Part shown: piece after piece, positions 34,403-42,571 of the stretch
How the letters are laid out: each line of letters opens with the position of its first letter
Position numbering within the stretch: the first letter of the stretch is position 1
DNA from: Rhodobacter sp. SY28-1
GTDB taxonomy: Bacteria > Pseudomonadota > Alphaproteobacteria > Rhodobacterales > Rhodobacteraceae
Reading direction: 5' to 3'
Assembly (NCBI RefSeq): GCF_005222785.1
Contig: NZ_STGH01000002.1
Coordinates: forward strand, 124,001-188,000
DNA: 64,000 nucleotides
Notes under the pieces: generated by a model
Databases searched by the model: none
What the model was told of the DNA's origin: nothing
What the model saw: the letters and a program-made list of their open reading frames with translations, nothing else
Position numbers and translations under genes: made by a program

Positions 34403-34768
34403 ATGCTGGAAAAGCTCTCCCCCATCCTCCCCGCCCGCGACATCGCCGAGACCGAGGCCTTCTGGCAGCGCTTGGGCTTTCACACCGTCTACGTCGACGC
34501 CACCTACCTCCTGATGAAGCGCGAAGGGGCCGAGGTTCACTTCTTCCACCATGCCACCCTCGACCCCTTCAAATGCGACCACGGCGCCTATCTGCGCCCG
34601 TCCGACATCAACACGCTTGACGCCGAGTGGGCGACGCTCGGCCTTCCATCCACCGGCATCCCTCGCCTGGAACGGGCGTCCGACAAGCCCTGGGGCATGC
34701 GCGAACTGGCGCTCCTCGACCTCAACGGCAACCTTATCCGCGCCGGGCAGGAGACCCCCATTGGCTGA
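34403..34768 (+). CDS. VOC superfamily protein (glyoxalase/bleomycin-resistance fold)
   Basis: 121 residues. 'LSPILPARDIAETEAFWQRLGF' and 'REGAEVHFFHHATLDPF' plus 'MRELALLDLNGNLIRAGQ' are the paired beta-alpha-beta-beta-beta modules of bleomycin-resistance-type proteins. Possible metal ligands His and Glu are present. Being inside a sugar operon, coupled to the ATPase gene by an 8-base overlap, it may handle a reactive dicarbonyl or isomerise a sugar rather than give drug resistance. This is inference. Confidence 0.8.
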   Translation: MLEKLSPILPARDIAETEAFWQRLGFHTVYVDATYLLMKREGAEVHFFHHATLDPFKCDHGAYLRPSDINTLDAEWATLGLPSTGIPRLERASDKPWGMRELALLDLNGNLIRAGQETPIG

Positions 34769-35855
34769 AATCGTCATCAAGAACCTCCGCAAGGAATTCG
34801 GCGCGTTTACCGCCGTCAAGGGCTCAAGCTTCACCATCAAGGACGGTGAGTTCTTCATGCTCCTCGGCCCTTCGGGTTGTGGCAAGACCACCACCTTGCG
34901 GATGATCGCGGGCCTGGAACTCCCGACCTCCGGCGAGATCCTGATCGACGGCGAAGATGTCAGCCAAAAGCCCGCCAGCCAGCGCGACATCGCCATGGTC
35001 TTCCAGATGTTCGCCCTCTACCCGCACATGAACGTTCGCAAGAACATCGCCTATCCCCTTGTTTCCCAAGGCGTCCCAAGGGCCGAGGTGCAGCGCAAGG
35101 TGGCCGAGGTCGCCAAGATCCTCCGCATCGACCACATGCTCGACAAACCCGTTGGCGGCCTTTCTGGCGGCGACCGCCAGCGCGTCGCCCTTGGTCGCGC
35201 CATCGTGCGCAACCCCAAGGCTTTCATGATGGACGAACCCCTGGGTGCCCTCGACGCCGAGTTCCGCGAGATCATGGCCGAAGAGCTTCGCGCCCTTCAT
35301 GACCGCATGCACGCGACCACAGTCTACGTCACCCACGACCAGCTGGAAGCGATGCAGATGGGCGACAAGATCGTGGTGATGAACCACGGCGTCGTGGAGC
35401 AGTTCGGCACCCCTCAGGACATCTACGACCACCCAGCCACCCTGTTTGTCGCCGACTTCATCGGCAGCCCCGCGATGAACTTCCTCCGCTTTGAAGGCAC
35501 CGCCACCGCAGGCGCGGAACAGGTCAGCCTGGGAGACACCCCCATCCCCCTCCCCCAACTGCAGGAACCCGCGGCAGGCGCCTTGGTCCTCGGCGTCCGC
35601 CCCGAACACGTTGCCCTCTCCGACACGGGCGCACTCAAGGGCCGGATCGAAGCCACCGAATACCTCGGCACCACTCAGATCGTCACCCTCTCCACCCCCT
35701 TCGGCCCCGTGAAAGCCCGCACCCCCTCTACCACCCCCGCGAAACCTGGCGACCTCACCGGCCTCACCCTCAACACTCCGCGCCTCTCGCTCTTCGACGC
35801 CACCACCGGCCGCGCCATCCGCACCGCCGCCAACGCCGGGGTCTTCCATGGCTGA
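34761..35855 (+). CDS. Carbohydrate/polyol ABC transporter ATP-binding protein, first subunit
   Basis: 364 residues, MalK/UgpC type: Walker A 'GPSGCGKTTTLRMIAG', 'QRDIAMVFQMFALYPHM', signature 'LSGGDRQRVALGRAI', Walker B 'AFMMDEPLGALDAE', switch His in 'YVTHDQLEAMQMGDK', then a C-terminal TOBE/OB domain. The start is a TTG at 34761 with AGGAG upstream: no ATG is available before the conserved 'IVIKNLRKEFG'. It overlaps the VOC gene by 8 bases and the second ATPase by 8 bases. Confidence 0.9.
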   Translation: MAEIVIKNLRKEFGAFTAVKGSSFTIKDGEFFMLLGPSGCGKTTTLRMIAGLELPTSGEILIDGEDVSQKPASQRDIAMVFQMFALYPHMNVRKNIAYPLVSQGVPRAEVQRKVAEVAKILRIDHMLDKPVGGLSGGDRQRVALGRAIVRNPKAFMMDEPLGALDAEFREIMAEELRALHDRMHATTVYVTHDQLEAMQMGDKIVVMNHGVVEQFGTPQDIYDHPATLFVADFIGSPAMNFLRFEGTATAGAEQVSLGDTPIPLPQLQEPAAGALVLGVRPEHVALSDTGALKGRIEATEYLGTTQIVTLSTPFGPVKARTPSTTPAKPGDLTGLTLNTPRLSLFDATTGRAIRTAANAGVFHG

Positions 35856-36840
35856 GGTCCAGCTCTCCCACCTGTCCAAGTCCTACGGCGCCACCCAGGC
35901 CCTCAAGGACGTCACGATGACCATCCCCAGCGGCGCCTTCGTCGTCCTCCTCGGCCCCACCGGAGCTGGCAAGACCACGACGCTGAGACTTATCGCCGGC
36001 CTCGACAAACCCGATGCGGGCGACGTCCGCATCGACGGGGCTAGCGTTCTGCAGGACACCCCCGCCCAGCGCGACGTTGCGATGGTCTTCCAGCAATACT
36101 CGCTCTACCCCCACCTCACCGTCCGCGAAAACCTGGCCTTCCCCCTCCGCTCGCCCATGATCGCGATGCCCGAAGCCGAGATCACCAAGCGCGTCGCCGA
36201 GGTCGCCGAGGTCCTGCGCATTCCCCACAAGCTCGACAACAAGGCCACGGCCCTCTCGGGCGGAGAGATGCAGCGCGTCTCCATCGGCCGCGCCCTCGTC
36301 CGCAACCCCCGTATCTACCTGATGGACGAACCTCTCTCCTCCCTCGACGCGAAACTCCGCGCCGACCTCAGGATCGAGCTGAAACGCATCCACAATGACC
36401 TCAACGCCACCTTCCTCTACGTCACCCACGACCAGATCGAGGCGATGACGATGGCCACCCACGTCGGCGTGCTGGATCACGGCAAACTCGTCCAGTTCGG
36501 CACCCCCCGCCAGATCTACGAGGAACCCGTCTCCACCTACGTCGCCTCCCGCCTCGGCCAGCCGCACATCAACCTCCTCCCCGCCTCGGCCTTCAGCAAC
36601 GCCCCAGCCAACGCCGCCCAGATCGGCCTCCGCCCCGAACATATCCACGTCGGAGATGGCCAACCCGCCACCATCACCCGCGTCGAACACCTCGGCGACC
36701 AGACCCGCCTGCATCTTTCCCTCGGCCCCCATGCCCTCATCACCCTGACCGAGCCGCACACCGCCCTCAAACCCGGCGAAACCCTCCATATTCGCCCCCA
36801 CAACCCCCTCTGGTTCGACGCCTCCGGCAATCGCATCTGA
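35848..36840 (+). CDS. Carbohydrate/polyol ABC transporter ATP-binding protein, second subunit
   Basis: 330 residues: Walker A 'GPTGAGKTTTLRLIAG', signature 'LSGGEMQRVSIGRAL', Walker B 'IYLMDEPLSSLDAK', switch His 'YVTHDQIEAMTMA', and a shorter C-terminal TOBE domain. Two distinct ATPases in one importer imply a heterodimer, as in rhizobial GlpS-GlpT glycerol uptake, rather than the usual MalK homodimer. Confidence 0.92.
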   Translation: MAEVQLSHLSKSYGATQALKDVTMTIPSGAFVVLLGPTGAGKTTTLRLIAGLDKPDAGDVRIDGASVLQDTPAQRDVAMVFQQYSLYPHLTVRENLAFPLRSPMIAMPEAEITKRVAEVAEVLRIPHKLDNKATALSGGEMQRVSIGRALVRNPRIYLMDEPLSSLDAKLRADLRIELKRIHNDLNATFLYVTHDQIEAMTMATHVGVLDHGKLVQFGTPRQIYEEPVSTYVASRLGQPHINLLPASAFSNAPANAAQIGLRPEHIHVGDGQPATITRVEHLGDQTRLHLSLGPHALITLTEPHTALKPGETLHIRPHNPLWFDASGNRI

Positions 36841-36852
36841 AAGGCCAACCCC

Positions 36853-38475
36853 ATGAAACAGTTCATGAACTCGCGTGAGACGCTGATCACCGAAGCCATC
36901 GACGGCCTCCTCAGAACCTCCGGCGGGAAACTCGCAAGGCTGGACGGCTACCCCCACATCCGCGTCGTCATCCGCACCGACTGGGACCGCTCCAAGGTCG
37001 CCCTCGTCAGCGGTGGAGGCTCCGGCCACGAACCAAGCCACGCCGGTTTCGTCGGCCAAGGCATGCTCACCGCCGCCGTCTGCGGCGACGTCTTCGCCTC
37101 GCCTTCGGTGGATGCCGTGCTGGCAGGTATCCTCGCCGTCACCGGCAAGGCAGGCTGCCTTCTCATCGTCAAGAACTACACCGGCGACCGCCTGAACTTC
37201 GGCCTCGCCGCCGAACGGGCCCGCGCCTTCGGCCTCAAGGTCTCGATGGTCATCGTCGACGACGACATCGCCCTTCCCGACCTGCCGCAAGCAAGGGGCG
37301 TCGCCGGAACCCTCTTCGTCCACAAGATCGCCGGAGCCATGGCCGAATCCGGCGCCGACCTCGACACCATCACCGCCGCCGCCAACACCGTCATCAAGGG
37401 CGCCGTCTCCATCGGCATGTCCTTGGACACCTGCACCGTCCCCGGCTCGCCCAAGGAAGACCGCATCAGCGCCGGCAAGGCCGAGCTTGGCCTCGGCATC
37501 CATGGCGAAGCCGGGATCGAACAGGTCGACTTCTCCGGCGCGCAGTCGGCCATGCAGATGGTGGCTGAAAAACTCCTGCCCCACACCGGGCCGGGAGACC
37601 ACGTCGCCCTCCTCAACAACCTCGGCTCCACCACGCCCTTGGAGATGTCCGTCCTCGCCGAAGAACTCGCCCGCTCCCCCTTGGGCGCAAAAGTCAAATG
37701 GATGATCGGCCCGGCCCCGCTGATGACCTCGCTCGACATGCACGGTTTTTCCGTCTCGCTCCTCCCCGTCGACCACGCGCAGGTGACCAGCCTCGCCGCC
37801 CCCGTCGCCCCCCACGCCTGGCCCGGCCTCTCCCCCTTCGGCGCTGTCGCCGTAAAACCGCTCCCCGACGGCCTCGCCCCAATCCAGCCCGTCCCCAGCG
37901 CCCACCCCGCCCGCCGCGCCCTGATCGAGCGCTGCTGCAAGGCCCTCATCGCCATCGAATCCGACCTGAACCAGTTGGACGCCAAGTCCGGCGACGGCGA
38001 CACAGGCAGCACTCTGGCCGGAGCCGCCCGCGCCCTCCACGCCGCCCTCGACCGCCTCCCCCTCGCCGACCCGACCCAGCTTTACCGCGCCATCGGCATG
38101 GAACTGTCGCAGACCATGGGCGGCTCCAGTGGCGTCCTCCTCGCCATCTTCTTCGCCGCCGCAGGCGACGCGAGCGCCTCCGGCAAAACCTGGATCGGCG
38201 CGTTGACCGCAGGCCTGGACCGCGTGATGCAGGTCGGAGGAGCCGCCCCCGGCCACCGCACCATGATCGACGCCCTCGCCCCCGCCCTTGCCGCCCTCCC
38301 GCAGGGGGTCGCCGCCGCCGCCAAAGCCGCCCGCGAGGGCGCGAATGCCACCGCCCAGATGACCCGCGCGAAGGCAGGCCGCGCGAGCTACCTCGCCGCC
38401 GACAAGCTCAAGGGGCACAACGATCCGGGCGCAGAGGGCGTGGCGCGGTTGTTCGAGGATCTCGCCAAGGTCTGA
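36853..38475 (+). CDS. Fused dihydroxyacetone-type kinase (DhaK-DhaL)
   Basis: 540 residues. Residues of about 1-325 are DhaK: 'GGGSGHEPSHAGFVG' binds substrate and 'GLGIHGEAGIE' holds the His that forms a covalent hemiaminal with the keto-sugar. Residues of about 340-540 are DhaL: 'DAKSGDGDTGSTLAGAARAL' has the Asp cluster for Mg-ATP, and 'QTMGGSSGVLLAIFF' the nucleotide loop. This single-chain ATP-dependent form phosphorylates dihydroxyacetone, glyceraldehyde or tetruloses such as erythrulose. It follows the transporter by 12 bases and so defines the probable entry step for the imported compound. Confidence 0.93.
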   Translation: MKQFMNSRETLITEAIDGLLRTSGGKLARLDGYPHIRVVIRTDWDRSKVALVSGGGSGHEPSHAGFVGQGMLTAAVCGDVFASPSVDAVLAGILAVTGKAGCLLIVKNYTGDRLNFGLAAERARAFGLKVSMVIVDDDIALPDLPQARGVAGTLFVHKIAGAMAESGADLDTITAAANTVIKGAVSIGMSLDTCTVPGSPKEDRISAGKAELGLGIHGEAGIEQVDFSGAQSAMQMVAEKLLPHTGPGDHVALLNNLGSTTPLEMSVLAEELARSPLGAKVKWMIGPAPLMTSLDMHGFSVSLLPVDHAQVTSLAAPVAPHAWPGLSPFGAVAVKPLPDGLAPIQPVPSAHPARRALIERCCKALIAIESDLNQLDAKSGDGDTGSTLAGAARALHAALDRLPLADPTQLYRAIGMELSQTMGGSSGVLLAIFFAAAGDASASGKTWIGALTAGLDRVMQVGGAAPGHRTMIDALAPALAALPQGVAAAAKAAREGANATAQMTRAKAGRASYLAADKLKGHNDPGAEGVARLFEDLAKV

Positions 38476-38539
38476 TCCCGCAGACCACCTGTCATCCCAG
38501 CGAATGCGGGGTCCAGTGCAATCAAGAGTTGCCGCCATC

Positions 38540-38561
38540 GTAGGGTGCGCTACAGCGCACC
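38540..38561 (+). repeat. GTAG-type REP element, single copy
   Basis: GTAG at 38540-38543 followed by palindrome GGTGCGCTACAGCGCACC (38544-38561) with 8-base arms. The preceding context GCCGCCATC also precedes the copy at 54079. It lies just after the kinase gene and before the 3' end of a minus-strand small gene. Confidence 0.85.
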
Positions 38562-38568
38562 GACGCGA

Positions 38569-38745
38569 CTACCACCTGCCCCGTTCGTCGCCCTTCTTCC
38601 CCAAACGGTAGAAGGGCCAGGCGACAATCGCGGCCACGGCAAAGAACGCAATCACCCCGCGTTCATTGTAAATGGCATAGCCTAGGCCGGCAAAGCAGAC
38701 CAATAGCTTCCACCAGTCCTGTTTGATTGCATCCCTGAACTTCAC
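38569..38745 (-). CDS. Small membrane protein, hypothetical
   Basis: 58 residues starting with GTG at 38745 on the minus strand and ending TAG at 38569-38571. The translation begins 'VKFRDAIKQDWWKLLVCFAG', contains two short hydrophobic helices ('LLVCFAGLGYAIY' and 'VIAFFAVAAIVAWPFY') and ends in a charged 'RLGKKGDERGRW'. The Lys/Arg-rich tail suggests a cytoplasmic C-terminus. An in-frame stop lies seven codons upstream of the GTG, so the start is bounded. The gene abuts a REP element, like the orphan genes near 54.2 kb. No family recognised. Confidence 0.55.
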   Translation of the reverse strand: MKFRDAIKQDWWKLLVCFAGLGYAIYNERGVIAFFAVAAIVAWPFYRLGKKGDERGRW

Positions 38746-38821
38746 GGAGACTGCCCACTCTGTTGCCTAGGAATGCAGTAACTGCCGGGCTTCCAGCTTG
38801 CACAGCCTCTACAATTCGTAC

Positions 38822-38917
38822 ACCCCCGGAAGACGGGGGTCTAGAGAGGCGCGGTCCTCGCTCCTATTCACCTGTTCCCGAATATCCCACAGGGGTCCGG
38901 GGGTGTGAAACCCCCGG
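38822..38917. repeat. Two short GC hairpins in the 206-base gap downstream of the VOC gene
   Basis: ACCCCCG (38822-38828) pairs with CGGGGGT (38834-38840), and CCGGGGGT (38897-38904) pairs with ACCCCCGG (38910-38917); both have 5-base loops. The second lies about 35 bases after the stop of the minus-strand VOC gene and could end its transcript. Nothing else is seen between 38746 and 38951. Confidence 0.4.
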
Positions 38918-38951
38918 TCGCCAGCCACAAGGCTCCCCGCCAGACCGCCCG

Positions 38952-39335
38952 CTAAGCAATATCCTCATGCAAACACAGGATATTGCCCTCGGGATCATTG
39001 AACCAGGCCGCCTTCTCGGACCCCAGGACGCAGACATGCTCCACCGTCTTGAACCCCGGCAGGTCATAGTCCGCGAAGACCACGCCCCGGCCCTCCAGCT
39101 CGGCAATCGAGGACCGGATGTCATCCACCCGGAAACTCAGCGCGGTATGTTCGGCCTTGGTCCCCTCGGGCTTGGGGAACAGCGCGATTTCGGTGCCGCC
39201 GCAGTGGTAGACCACCTTTCCGTCAGGCCGCTCCTCGCCCGACGGCAGCGCCAGCGCTCGCTCGTAAAAGTCACGCGCGCGGGCAAGATCACGAACCGGA
39301 AGCATCACTGTCACCTGTTGGGCACTGAGTTGCAT
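38952..39335 (-). CDS. VOC family protein (glyoxalase/extradiol-dioxygenase fold)
   Basis: 127 residues. 'VTVMLPVRDLARARDFYERA', 'GKVVYHCGGTEIALFPKP', 'HTALSFRVDDIRSSIAELEG' and 'AAWFNDPEGNILCLHED' are a complete VOC domain pair. The last Glu/His-containing segment is where metal-binding members carry their ligand. Function is not predictable; a monocistronic minus-strand gene. Confidence 0.82.
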   Translation of the reverse strand: MQLSAQQVTVMLPVRDLARARDFYERALALPSGEERPDGKVVYHCGGTEIALFPKPEGTKAEHTALSFRVDDIRSSIAELEGRGVVFADYDLPGFKTVEHVCVLGSEKAAWFNDPEGNILCLHEDIA

Positions 39336-39504
39336 GGCACACTCCCTCCCTTCGATCGGACAGGATCAGTCTACGCCTCCAAGCGATTCCTTGCCAGCGG
39401 CCCGGCAGCATCCCAAGCCATCACACCCGCCCACCCCTCACCCCGGGTTAACACCCGGTAAACGCCCACGCCCATCCCCCTGATTCCAAAACGAAATCAG
39501 AAAA

Positions 39505-39519
39505 TGTCCACCGTGGACA
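39505..39519 (-). terminator. Short palindrome abutting the ROK regulator stop
   Basis: TGTCCACCGTGGACA (7-base arms, one-base centre) directly follows the minus-strand stop at 39520. On the minus strand a short T-rich run (TTTTCTGATTT) follows, so it may be a weak terminator; the practical stem is only about 5 bases. Confidence 0.3.
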
Positions 39520-40737
39520 CTACCCCTCGCGCACGGCCACGTTCTGGTCGATCAGATACCGCTGCGACAAGGGGATCGCTGCAGCCCCCAGGGCCCGGGC
39601 ATCCGCCCCCACCGTCCCCTCCCGGATCATCGGAGGTTCGATCCCGGCCAGGTCCAGCCCCAGAAGCGCCCCTTGCGTCCGCCGCACCATCTCGGCCCGC
39701 ACCGAGACCGGCATCCACCCGTCAATCAGCACCGCCTCGATCTCCAGCAAGGCCGCCGCCGCCAGCGTCGCATGGGCCAGCGCCCCCGCGGCCTGATCCA
39801 GCCACGGTTCCAGCACGGCGGAAGACACCTCCCACCGGTCATGCTGCGACCAGAGGTGATCGGACCCCTCGCCCGCCGCCTCCATCGCCTCGGCCAGCAC
39901 CGACATCGAGGCGAGGTCGATCAGTCGCCGCGTCCCGCCGCCCGGCGCAGGCACCTGGATCGACCCCACCGCCGCCGCGTTGCCGGTCCGGCCGAGGTAA
40001 AGCTGGCCGTTCATCACCAACCCCCCGCCGATGAAGGTCCCGAAGTAGAAGTAGAGGAAGTCCTTCGGCCGCTCCCCCGTTCCGAAGATCAGTTCCGCCC
40101 CGCAAGCCGAGGTCGCGTCGTTCTGGACATAGACCGGCAGGCCGGTGATGGCCCCAAGCTCGGCTCCAAGGTCGCGGAACCGCCAGGCATCCATTTCTTC
40201 CTGCGGGACCCCGAGGACGGAGACCCAGTTCCACAGCTGGAACGGCATCGCCACGCCCATCCCCATGATCCGCCCCCGCAACGCCGGAGGCAATTCTCCC
40301 GCCAGCGCCGGGGCCGCGTCACGGACAAACCCCACCACCGCATCAGGTGTCGGATAGCGGTAGACCTTCCGCCGCGCGGCGCGCAGCCGTCCGCGGAAGT
40401 CGGTCAGCACCAGGTCGGCCGAGCGTCGCCCCAGCTTGAGACCGAAGAAGAACGCCCCCTCCGCCGCCAGGGACATCGGGATCGAGGGCTGGCCGACACG
40501 GCCCCGCACGGGTTCGCCCCGTTCCAGCAGGCCCTCGTCCTCCAGCCCGCGCATGATGACGCTGACCGTCTGCGCCGAAAGCCCCGTCATCCGCGCGATG
40601 TCGGACTTGGGCAGCGCCCCGTTCTGGCGGACCAGCGACAACACCAGCCTTTCGTTGTGATCGCGCATGCCGGACTGGTTGGTGCCGCGCAGGACAGAGC
40701 CTTCAGCGGGGCTACGGTCGGGTGAGGAGTCCTGCAT
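39520..40737 (-). CDS. ROK family transcriptional regulator (NagC/XylR/FrcR type)
   Basis: 405 residues. An N-terminal MarR-like helix-turn-helix 'SDIARMTGLSAQTVSVIMRGL' is followed by a ROK sugar-kinase-like domain. The kinase P-loop DxGGT and the zinc motif CxCGxxGCxE are both missing ('FFFGLKLGRRSADL' and 'GRTGNAAAVGSIQVPAPGGG' in their places), so it is a pure regulator. Start at 40737 gives the usual length; translation could extend much further upstream but would overlap the mutarotase gene. It is transcribed behind the mutarotase gene and diverges from the FrcBCA-like operon it probably controls. Confidence 0.88.
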   Translation of the reverse strand: MQDSSPDRSPAEGSVLRGTNQSGMRDHNERLVLSLVRQNGALPKSDIARMTGLSAQTVSVIMRGLEDEGLLERGEPVRGRVGQPSIPMSLAAEGAFFFGLKLGRRSADLVLTDFRGRLRAARRKVYRYPTPDAVVGFVRDAAPALAGELPPALRGRIMGMGVAMPFQLWNWVSVLGVPQEEMDAWRFRDLGAELGAITGLPVYVQNDATSACGAELIFGTGERPKDFLYFYFGTFIGGGLVMNGQLYLGRTGNAAAVGSIQVPAPGGGTRRLIDLASMSVLAEAMEAAGEGSDHLWSQHDRWEVSSAVLEPWLDQAAGALAHATLAAAALLEIEAVLIDGWMPVSVRAEMVRRTQGALLGLDLAGIEPPMIREGTVGADARALGAAAIPLSQRYLIDQNVAVREG

Positions 40738-40751
40738 CCGCTCTGCCCCCC

Positions 40752-41180
40752 TCAGGCCCCGATCACGCCCTTGCGCAGGATGACATTGGCAAACAGCGCC
40801 GTCTCGCTGGTTGCCACGATCGCATGCGCGGCCCGGATGCGCGGATAGAGCGCCTCGCCAGACAGGGGAACCACTTTCATCCCCGGCGCCATGCGCGCGA
40901 AAAGCGCATCGATCTGGCGATGAATCCCGGCGGCTTGCACCGGGTCGTTGTTCAGGCTGGCGCGAAACAGGGCAGCCGGGACCGCGCGGTCCAGAGGCAT
41001 CACCGTCAGCACCGCCTCGGCCACCGCCAGCAGCCCATGGCCATCGGCCCGGACCAGGCGCCGCGCGTGGTCGGCGGCCGGGTAGTTGCCGTCCACGATG
41101 GCGATCTCGTCGCCGTGCCCCATTGCCCGCAGCACGGCCAGGAAGTCCGGCCCCAGCAAGGGCGGTATACCGATGAGCAT
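40752..41180 (-). CDS. RbsD/FucU family sugar mutarotase
   Basis: 142 residues. 'LGPDFLAVLRAMGHGDEIAIVDGNYPA' carries the catalytic His and Asp of the RbsD/FucU family, and 'PLSGEALYPRIRAAHAIVATSE' the second site with Tyr. It interconverts sugar anomers so that the form needed by the kinase or isomerase is available. GGAGG lies upstream of the ATG at 41180. First gene of the minus-strand pair with the ROK regulator. Confidence 0.9.
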   Translation of the reverse strand: MLIGIPPLLGPDFLAVLRAMGHGDEIAIVDGNYPAADHARRLVRADGHGLLAVAEAVLTVMPLDRAVPAALFRASLNNDPVQAAGIHRQIDALFARMAPGMKVVPLSGEALYPRIRAAHAIVATSETALFANVILRKGVIGA

Positions 41181-41284
41181 GCGGGCCTCCCCTCCTTGCA
41201 GGTGCGCCGGATTCGTCCCCACGGCGCAGCCACGCCCCGGACAATCTGATGCAGACTGGCGAGCGATCCGTCTCCTGTCAATAA

Positions 41285-41301
41285 TAAATCAGAGTGATTT
41301 A
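41285..41301. promoter_or_regulatory. AT-rich palindrome in the frc divergent promoter region
   Basis: TAAATCA (41285-41291) GAG TGATTTA (41295-41301) is a perfect 7-base inverted repeat in the 237-base gap between the mutarotase gene and the binding-protein gene. It is the only AT-rich palindrome there and a candidate site for the ROK regulator. Confidence 0.45.
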
Positions 41302-41417
41302 ATTATCTTGACGTGAGCGATGGAATCGGCTTTTCTGAGCAGCGTCGCAAGGCTCTCCAGCCTGGCGCGTGAATTTCTGAAACGGGGGCAAAAATGCCCC
41401 CACTTGGGAGGAAGACC

Positions 41418-42437
41418 ATGAAAGTCATCACCAAAGCCCTTCTGGGCGCAGGCGCACTTGCGCTGTCGGCTGGCGTCGCTTCGGCGCAGGACGGCGTCTC
41501 GGCCTGCCTGATCACCAAGACCGACACCAACCCCTTCTTCGTGAAGATGAAGGAAGGCGCCGAAGCCAAGGCGGCCGAGCTGGGCGTGACCCTCAAGTCC
41601 TATGCAGGCAAGATCGACGGCGACCACGAAAGCCAGGTCGCGGCGGTCGAGGCCTGTGTGGCCGACGGCGCCAAGGGCATCCTGATCACCGCCTCGGACA
41701 CCAAGGCCATCGTCGATTCGGTCAAGGCCGCCCGCGACGCCGGTGTTCTGGTGATCGCGCTCGACACCCCGCTCGATCCGATCGACGCGGCCGATGCGAC
41801 CTTTGCCACCGACAACTTCCAGGCGGGCCTCCTGATCGGCCAGTGGGCCAAGGCGACGCTGGGCGACGCGGCCGCGAACGCCAAGATCGCGATGCTTGAC
41901 CTTGCCATCTCGCAGCCGTCGGTCGACGTCCTGCGCGACCAGGGCTTCCTGACCGGCTTCGGCATCGACACCGTCGACATCAACAAGTGGGGCGACGAGA
42001 CCGACCCGCGCATCGTCGGCAACGAAGTCACCGCCGGGAATGAAGAAGGCGGCCTGAAGGCGATGGAAGCCCTGCTGGCCAAGGACCCGGACATCAACGT
42101 CGTCTACACGATCAACGAGCCGTCGGCCGCCGGTGCCTTCGAGGCGCTGAAAGCCGCTGGCAAGGAAGGCGTGCTGATCGTCTCGGTCGACGGCGGCTGC
42201 CCGGGCGTCGCAGACGTCAAGGACGGCGTCATCGGCGCAACTTCGCAGCAGTATCCGCTGCTGATGGCGTCGCTCGGAATCGAAGCCATCGCCAAGTTCG
42301 CCGCGGACGGCACCAAGCCGGCTCCGACCGAAGGCAAGGCCTTCTTCGACACCGGCGTGGCGCTGATCACCGACAAGCCGGTCGAAGGCGTCGAGTCGAT
42401 CGACACCACCAAGGGCACCGAGCTCTGCTGGGGCTGA
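41418..42437 (+). CDS. frcB: Sugar ABC transporter substrate-binding protein (FrcB-like)
   Basis: 339 residues, signal peptide ending '[10 protein letters not shown]'. '[23 protein letters not shown]' and '[21 protein letters not shown]' with '[21 protein letters not shown]' closely resemble the fructose/mannose/ribose binding protein FrcB of Sinorhizobium. GGGAGGAAG lies 6 bases before the ATG. Followed by FrcC-like permease and FrcA-like ATPase, and divergent from a ROK regulator as in the Sinorhizobium frc locus; the frcK kinase gene is absent here. Confidence 0.85.
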   Translation: MKVITKALLGAGALALSAGVASAQDGVSACLITKTDTNPFFVKMKEGAEAKAAELGVTLKSYAGKIDGDHESQVAAVEACVADGAKGILITASDTKAIVDSVKAARDAGVLVIALDTPLDPIDAADATFATDNFQAGLLIGQWAKATLGDAAANAKIAMLDLAISQPSVDVLRDQGFLTGFGIDTVDINKWGDETDPRIVGNEVTAGNEEGGLKAMEALLAKDPDINVVYTINEPSAAGAFEALKAAGKEGVLIVSVDGGCPGVADVKDGVIGATSQQYPLLMASLGIEAIAKFAADGTKPAPTEGKAFFDTGVALITDKPVEGVESIDTTKGTELCWG

Positions 42438-42500
42438 TCTGACACGTTGGGCGAACGCCGCAGTTGATTTGCGGCCCGCCTTGACCCCATGCTGACGTGC

Positions 42501-42524
42501 AAGGGCGGCCATCGCGCCGCCCTT
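42501..42524 (+). repeat. Intercistronic hairpin after frcB
   Basis: AAGGGCGGC (42501-42509) and GCCGCCCTT (42516-42524) form a perfect 9-base stem with a 6-base loop in the 134-base gap between frcB and frcC. Confidence 0.65.
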
Positions 42525-42571
42525 CGCATAACCGGCCCGTCCAGTGCAGGCGGGCCCTCGGGAGGGAACGC

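Noticed and set aside
35770-38538. A 922-codon open frame on the minus strand
   Set aside because: It lies opposite the second ATPase and the kinase gene, both of which have clear catalytic motifs. Its translation is a Gly/Val/Asp-rich low-complexity string, as expected for the antisense of GC-rich codons.
39505-39519. Palindrome TGTCCACCGTGGACA resembling a parS centromere site
   Set aside because: parS is 16 bases with TTNCACGTGAA-type centre; this one has 15 bases and different arms, and no parAB genes are near. It is more likely a weak terminator.
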